Shown here: positions 60,098 to 64,000 of the stretch, in pieces
How the letters are laid out: each line of letters begins with the position of its first letter
Position numbering within the stretch: position 1 is the first letter of the stretch
Source of the DNA: an uncultured Phycisphaerae bacterium
Lineage (GTDB): Bacteria > Planctomycetota > Phycisphaerae > UBA1845 > PWPN01
DNA: 64,000 bases
NCBI GenBank assembly: GCA_938005315.1
Contig: CALLOB010000053.1
Location: 32,194 to 96,193, forward strand
Direction: 5' to 3'
Translations under genes and position numbers: made by a program
The notes under the pieces: generated by a model
Told to the model about the DNA's origin: nothing
What the model saw: the letters and a program-made list of their open reading frames with translations, nothing else
Databases searched by the model: none

Positions 60098-63034
60098 TCA
60101 TTTCAGCGTCACCTTGACGAACTTCGCCTCATGTCCCGCGAATGAGACGCTGCGGACCTCCTGCAGCGGTCTTTCCAGCACGTCGACGACCTCGACCTTC
60201 CGCACGCGATCGGCAAACGGCTGGGACTCCATGTCCAGGGTCGCGGGCCGGCCCTCGGTCTCGCGCCAGTGCAGCACAATACCGTCCCCCGCCTCGGCCG
60301 GACGGGTCTCGACCAGCAGCAGATTCTCGGCATCGCACCGCAGAAGCGAGCGGTGAACGGGGTGTCCGTTGGGCGGGCCGGCGGGCACGACCCGGACGCC
60401 CATCGGCACGCAGGCGTTCCAGCCGAAGCGGGTGGCCCCGGCGTTGCCGGAATCCTCCATCGTGGTCAGGCTGCAGCTCCAGCTGAAATCGCCCTCCTGG
60501 GTGGCCCTGAAGTTGGTGAACCAGTAGTTGTTCATGACCCATGAATACAGATGCGGTCTGGGCACCTCGGCCACCGGCTGCCACCTGCCGAGGTTGATCC
60601 CGCCGAACTGCATGAGCGGCACGCGGTTGCTCGCGCAGACGATCTGCCCTGCGGTGCCGCGCACCGCCGCGAATCGCTGCACAGTATGCCAGTCGGATGA
60701 CGACCCCGGAAGCTGGTCGCGGCCCGGGGTGACGCAGCCGCCCTGGGCCTCGTAGACGACCCGGCTTTCGGGCCACTGGAAAGGAAGGGCCACATAGACG
60801 GCCTCGCCTTCGGCCACGGGCTGCTTGCGGATCGTGTAATGCAGCTCGATCAGGTCGGCCGGCTCATACAGGCGGATCTCCCCGCGCACGCCGTCGGCTC
60901 CGGCGCAGCCGTCCATGGCCGCCTCGAAGCGGATGCTCCGGTAGATCGGCCCGGCCACGCCATCCAGGAGCCGCGCGTCGCGCACCGTGGTCCGCCGGAA
61001 CTGCCCCGGCTCGAATCGTTTGCGATCCCCTAGCCGCTCGTAAACGAGCTGGCCGAGGTTCCATTCCGCTCCGGCGTCGACCAGTTCCCGATCCGAGTGC
61101 CGGTCGCGGAGGCTCGCCACCGCCGCGGTCCGCGGATCGAGAGTCAGGGCATAGCGATCGTTCTCGAGCCGGCCCGTACCCGCGTCGGTCGCCGCCGGGG
61201 CTTCCCGCGGCCCGTCGAGGATTTCGACGCGGTAGGCCCTGTACCCCAGCGGCGGCACGTCCCGGGCCCACAGCTCCACCTCGGTGCCGTGCCGCCGGTC
61301 GTACACGCCCTGGATCAGCGCCGGCTGCCCGGTGACCGGGTCGATCAGCCGGACCCGGCGACCGCGCGGCACCACGGCACTGTCCAGGTGCACGACGGCC
61401 ATTCCCGTTCGGGGCCAGCCGAGGGTGTTGAAGACCACCAGCATGGGCACGTCGGCACGCGGCAGGAACCCGGCCAGGATCCCGAAGGCCTCCTCGCGGA
61501 GCATGCCCGCGCCCCTGACGGCCTCCCACACGAACGAGCCCTTCTCGCCCCACTGGAACAGCGAGCCGGCGGCCATCGGCTCGCTGATGCTGTTCTCCGA
61601 CCCGAAGGTGTGCTCGTCATAGAAGAGCAGCCGCTCCTGAACGCCGGCGACGCGAGCGACCGCACCGGCCGACAGTTGCCCGCCCAGCAGCCGGCCCATG
61701 GCCAGCAGGCCCTGGATGGTCTGCATGGCGGCATGCACCTCGCGGCTTTCCGCGGTTTCGCGGGCGGCCGACCCGAAGCCGTCGGTCCACCAGTCCGGCC
61801 AGGCCTGCCGATGCACGGGCAGTTCGTCGGCATGATGGGCCTCGACGTGGGCCGGGAATTCGCCGGCGGTGGCCATGCGCAGTTTCGGCCAGGCGTACTT
61901 CTCGTTCCAGGCCCTGACGGCGTCGCAGACCTGCATCGAGGGCCGGGAGTTGTCCGTGACGTACCCCTGGAGCTGCACGGCGATGCGGTCGAACGGATAG
62001 CGGCGATCCTCCAGCGAGCGCAGGTATTCCAGAAGCCTGGGCCGGTAGACGTCCTCGGGCGAATCGTGAATGCCCCAGAAGTTCCCGCCCATGTAGTGGT
62101 CGCCGCGGAAGGTCAGCGTCCGTCGGCCCGACGGCGATTCCCACCAGAAGGCGGTGGGCTTGTCGAAAGGCAGGATGGAGCGCGTCTGGTTGACGCCCAT
62201 GACCAGGTAGCGGATGCCGATACCGCTGAAGTAGTCCGGCAGACACCAGCCGGCGCCGTTCACGTCGTTCTGCATCGCGGTGCGCACGTCGGCTCCCAGC
62301 TCCTCGCGCAGCCGGCGCACGGTCCGCAGCGAGGCCGCCAGACTGCTTTCCGTGGCGATCTCCGACATGTTCAGGAACATGCCCGCCGGCTCGATGCGGC
62401 CCTCGGCCACCCGCCGCTTGAGTCGCTCGATCTGGGACGCCGGCCGCCGGTCGAGATACGCCGCCACCGTCCAGGCCACCTCGCACGTCCAGCGGAAGCG
62501 GGCGTCCTCGGGGTAGCCGTCGGTGGCGTCGCACAGGTCCAGGGCCTCGTCGATGTAACGCAGGTGCTCGGGCAGGATCTCCGACTGCCGCCATGTGTAG
62601 CCGATATCGGTGTGGGTGTGCTGAACGAGATAGACCGTCCATTCCCGCGGCCTGGCCCATGTGGCCTGGAACCCGTGCACCGGCCCGGCGCCGACCAGAA
62701 TCTCAACCCGCGCCGCCCCGGTTTCGCCCGCCACCGGCAGCTGCAACTCGACTCGTTGCCGGCCGGCGGCCAGGTCGCCCAGCTGCAGGACCGCAGGCCG
62801 GGCCCATTCGTCCTTGCTGATCCGCAGGGACGCCCCGGACAGCCCTTCGCTTTCGACCTCCAGCACCGCCAGTTGCCGGGGGCCGTCTGCGGTCCTGATC
62901 ACCGCTGGCAGGGCCGTCAGGACCGCCGCCTTCACTTGTCCGGCCGCCGCAACCTCGCCCTCGGCCCCGAACGCGGCTGAAACACCCGCCCACGACGCGC
63001 ACGGGATCATCGCCCAGATCAACAGTCGGTACAT
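60098..63034 (-). CDS. Secreted glycoside hydrolase family 38 (alpha-mannosidase-like) protein
   Basis: 978 residues. A signal peptide (MYRLLIWAMIPCASWAGVSAAFGA) precedes an N-terminal beta domain. The GH38 catalytic domain begins at VQHTHTDIGYTW, with the zinc ligands His and Asp, and has the probable nucleophile in AMQNDVNGAGW. A three-helix segment carrying LLFYDEHTFGSENS and C-terminal beta domains follow. The enzyme would cleave alpha-mannose or related sugars outside the cytoplasm. ATG 63034 has GGAGG five bases upstream. It is divergent from the dus gene. Confidence 0.87.
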   Translation of the reverse strand: MYRLLIWAMIPCASWAGVSAAFGAEGEVAAAGQVKAAVLTALPAVIRTADGPRQLAVLEVESEGLSGASLRISKDEWARPAVLQLGDLAAGRQRVELQLPVAGETGAARVEILVGAGPVHGFQATWARPREWTVYLVQHTHTDIGYTWRQSEILPEHLRYIDEALDLCDATDGYPEDARFRWTCEVAWTVAAYLDRRPASQIERLKRRVAEGRIEPAGMFLNMSEIATESSLAASLRTVRRLREELGADVRTAMQNDVNGAGWCLPDYFSGIGIRYLVMGVNQTRSILPFDKPTAFWWESPSGRRTLTFRGDHYMGGNFWGIHDSPEDVYRPRLLEYLRSLEDRRYPFDRIAVQLQGYVTDNSRPSMQVCDAVRAWNEKYAWPKLRMATAGEFPAHVEAHHADELPVHRQAWPDWWTDGFGSAARETAESREVHAAMQTIQGLLAMGRLLGGQLSAGAVARVAGVQERLLFYDEHTFGSENSISEPMAAGSLFQWGEKGSFVWEAVRGAGMLREEAFGILAGFLPRADVPMLVVFNTLGWPRTGMAVVHLDSAVVPRGRRVRLIDPVTGQPALIQGVYDRRHGTEVELWARDVPPLGYRAYRVEILDGPREAPAATDAGTGRLENDRYALTLDPRTAAVASLRDRHSDRELVDAGAEWNLGQLVYERLGDRKRFEPGQFRRTTVRDARLLDGVAGPIYRSIRFEAAMDGCAGADGVRGEIRLYEPADLIELHYTIRKQPVAEGEAVYVALPFQWPESRVVYEAQGGCVTPGRDQLPGSSSDWHTVQRFAAVRGTAGQIVCASNRVPLMQFGGINLGRWQPVAEVPRPHLYSWVMNNYWFTNFRATQEGDFSWSCSLTTMEDSGNAGATRFGWNACVPMGVRVVPAGPPNGHPVHRSLLRCDAENLLLVETRPAEAGDGIVLHWRETEGRPATLDMESQPFADRVRKVEVVDVLERPLQEVRSVSFAGHEAKFVKVTLK

Positions 63035-63377
63035 GGCATCCTCCACAGCAAAACCCGGAACCACTCGACCGGCACCCTGACTCCCGGGGCAGCCGGGCCA
63101 CCGGTCGCATCACCTGTCGCGCGGCCGAGAAGCCCACGCCGCCGCGAAGCCGGAGCGGCCGCAGGCATCATACCGGCGTTTTCTCCCGCTGCCGACTCCG
63201 TGCCCGGCCGATGGTGCCAGCGGCCGGCCCCTCTGCAGCTGTACCGGGGTTCGGCAGGGTGTTCCGGACATCGGCGGCGGGCGCGCAGAGGGCGGCCGGC
63301 GCGTGCCGCGGATCATCGCGTCCAGGGAGACGATCCGACCGTTGCCGATCCGACGGCCAGGGGGCTAGCATGGGAGC
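63035..63377. other. Divergent intergenic region
   Basis: 343 bp between the GH38 and dus genes. Besides the dus promoter at 63342-63371 I see no supported feature. Confidence 0.5.
63342..63371 (+). promoter_or_regulatory. Candidate promoter of dus (leaderless)
   Basis: TTGCCG (63342-63347), 18-bp spacer and TAGCAT (63366-63371). The ATG at 63378 begins seven bases past the -10, so the message would be leaderless. The sequence around the -10, GGCTAGCATG, recurs before the first gene of the window. Confidence 0.5.
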
Positions 63378-64000
63378 ATGCTGCGGATCGGCCGGCTGGA
63401 GCTGGACAGTCCGGTGGTGCAGGCGGCGCTGAGCGGCTACAGCGACCTGCCCATGCGCCGCGTCGCGCGGCTGCTGGGGGCGGGCTATACGCTCAATGAA
63501 GTGGTGCTGGACAAGCTGGTTCTGACCCGCGGCCGCAGACAACGGGCGATCACGCGCGTGGCACCGGACGACCACCCCGTGGGGGGTCAGCTCATGGGGG
63601 CCGAGCCTGGGGCCTTCGCCCGGGCGGCCGACGCGCTGGTCGAAGCCGGCTATGACGTCGTGGACATCAATTTCGGCTGCCCGGTGCGCAAGGTCCTGGG
63701 CCGCTGCCGGGGCGGGTACCTGTTGTCGGTGCCTGAAACGGCCCTGGCGATCGTGAAGGCCGTGGTCGAAGCGGTGGCGGGGCGGCGGCCGGTAACACTG
63801 AAGATGCGCCGCGGCATGGACGACTCGCCCGCAAGCGAGCGGGCCTTCTTCACCATTCTGGACGGAGCCTTTGAGGCCGGCATCGACGCGGTGACGGTGC
63901 ACGGCCGGACGGTCAGGCAGCGCTACGTCGGGCCCAGCGACTGGGGGTTCCTGGCCCGCGTCAAGCGACACGTCGGCGGACGGACGGTGCTGGGCAGCGG
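63378..64000 (+). CDS. dus: tRNA-dihydrouridine synthase, 3' end outside the window
   Basis: The first 207 codons of a DusB-like protein; the gene continues past the right edge. Translation gives LELDSPVVQAALSGYSDLPMRR, then VDINFGCPVRKVLGRCRGGYL with the catalytic cysteine of Dus enzymes (in GRCRGGYL), and VTVHGRTVRQRYVGPSDW with the FMN-contacting histidine and arginine. The enzyme reduces uridines in the D loop of tRNA using FMN and NADPH. No clear ribosome-binding site, consistent with a leaderless transcript. Confidence 0.88.
   Translation, partial: MLRIGRLELDSPVVQAALSGYSDLPMRRVARLLGAGYTLNEVVLDKLVLTRGRRQRAITRVAPDDHPVGGQLMGAEPGAFARAADALVEAGYDVVDINFGCPVRKVLGRCRGGYLLSVPETALAIVKAVVEAVAGRRPVTLKMRRGMDDSPASERAFFTILDGAFEAGIDAVTVHGRTVRQRYVGPSDWGFLARVKRHVGGRTVLGS

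Overview
The window is a GC-rich bacterial chromosome segment holding 47 complete protein genes, one gene cut by the right edge, one tRNA gene, and no rRNA, CRISPR array or insertion sequence. The gene content points to Planctomycetota, most likely a Phycisphaerae-type lineage. The pointers are a Tat-exported Gfo/Idh/MocA oxidoreductase, secreted alkaline-phosphatase-like and GH38 enzymes, an FG-GAP/VCBS lipoprotein, RhaI-type rhamnose isomerase, and few large operons. This phylum assignment is inference; no rRNA is present to confirm it.

Layout. 0.3-4.6 kb: exported sugar or sugar-acid enzymes and a PafA-like phosphatase. 4.8-8.7 kb: a polyamine ABC importer operon (potABCD). 8.7-12.1 kb: a lutABC L-lactate oxidation operon on the minus strand plus a small membrane protein. 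12.2-16.6 kb: RhaI, an FG-GAP lipoprotein and a helical lipoprotein. 16.8-23.0 kb: DUF502 protein, P-type cation ATPase, tandem universal stress protein and cardiolipin synthase. 23.7-29.0 kb: a lone CBM48 protein divergent from a LysR/NhaR-like regulator, L,D-transpeptidase, MazG-like pyrophosphohydrolase, hydrolase-like lipoprotein and MgtE. 29.2-31.7 kb: S-adenosylhomocysteine hydrolase behind an ArsR-methyltransferase (SahR-like) regulator with a clear promoter and operator. 32.3-39.8 kb: class II ribonucleotide reductase, an isolated rpsG, and a fused FAD/Fe-S/CCG dehydrogenase. 39.8-43.6 kb: a tetR-permease-ATPase-HlyD export operon. 43.8-46.2 kb: inositol-monophosphatase-family protein and xylulokinase. 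46.7 kb: tRNA-Ser(GCT).

47.1-59.9 kb is a compact molybdenum island of two convergent operons. The plus-strand operon is moaC-mogA fusion, moeA, MOSC protein, MOT1-type molybdate/sulfate transporter. The minus-strand operon is a Tat-exported four-cluster Fe-S subunit, NrfD-type membrane subunit, large molybdopterin catalytic subunit (ttrBCA order), moaA, MOSC protein, mobA. The two operons overlap at their 3' ends by 44 bp. Upstream of each first gene lies the same set of noncoding elements: an inverted repeat of form TGTCC-N8-GGACA, a 41-bp block identical at 38 positions, and a weaker 31-bp block at nearly the same spacing. This looks like a dedicated regulon that co-expresses one respiratory molybdoenzyme with its cofactor supply. 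It is the most interesting system in the window.

The right end carries a GH38 alpha-mannosidase-like enzyme and the start of a tRNA-dihydrouridine synthase gene. Several promoters of TTGACA/TATAAT type can be read directly. Two genes (the LysR gene and dus) appear to be leaderless. Two dispersed GC-rich palindromic repeat families sit in intergenic gaps.
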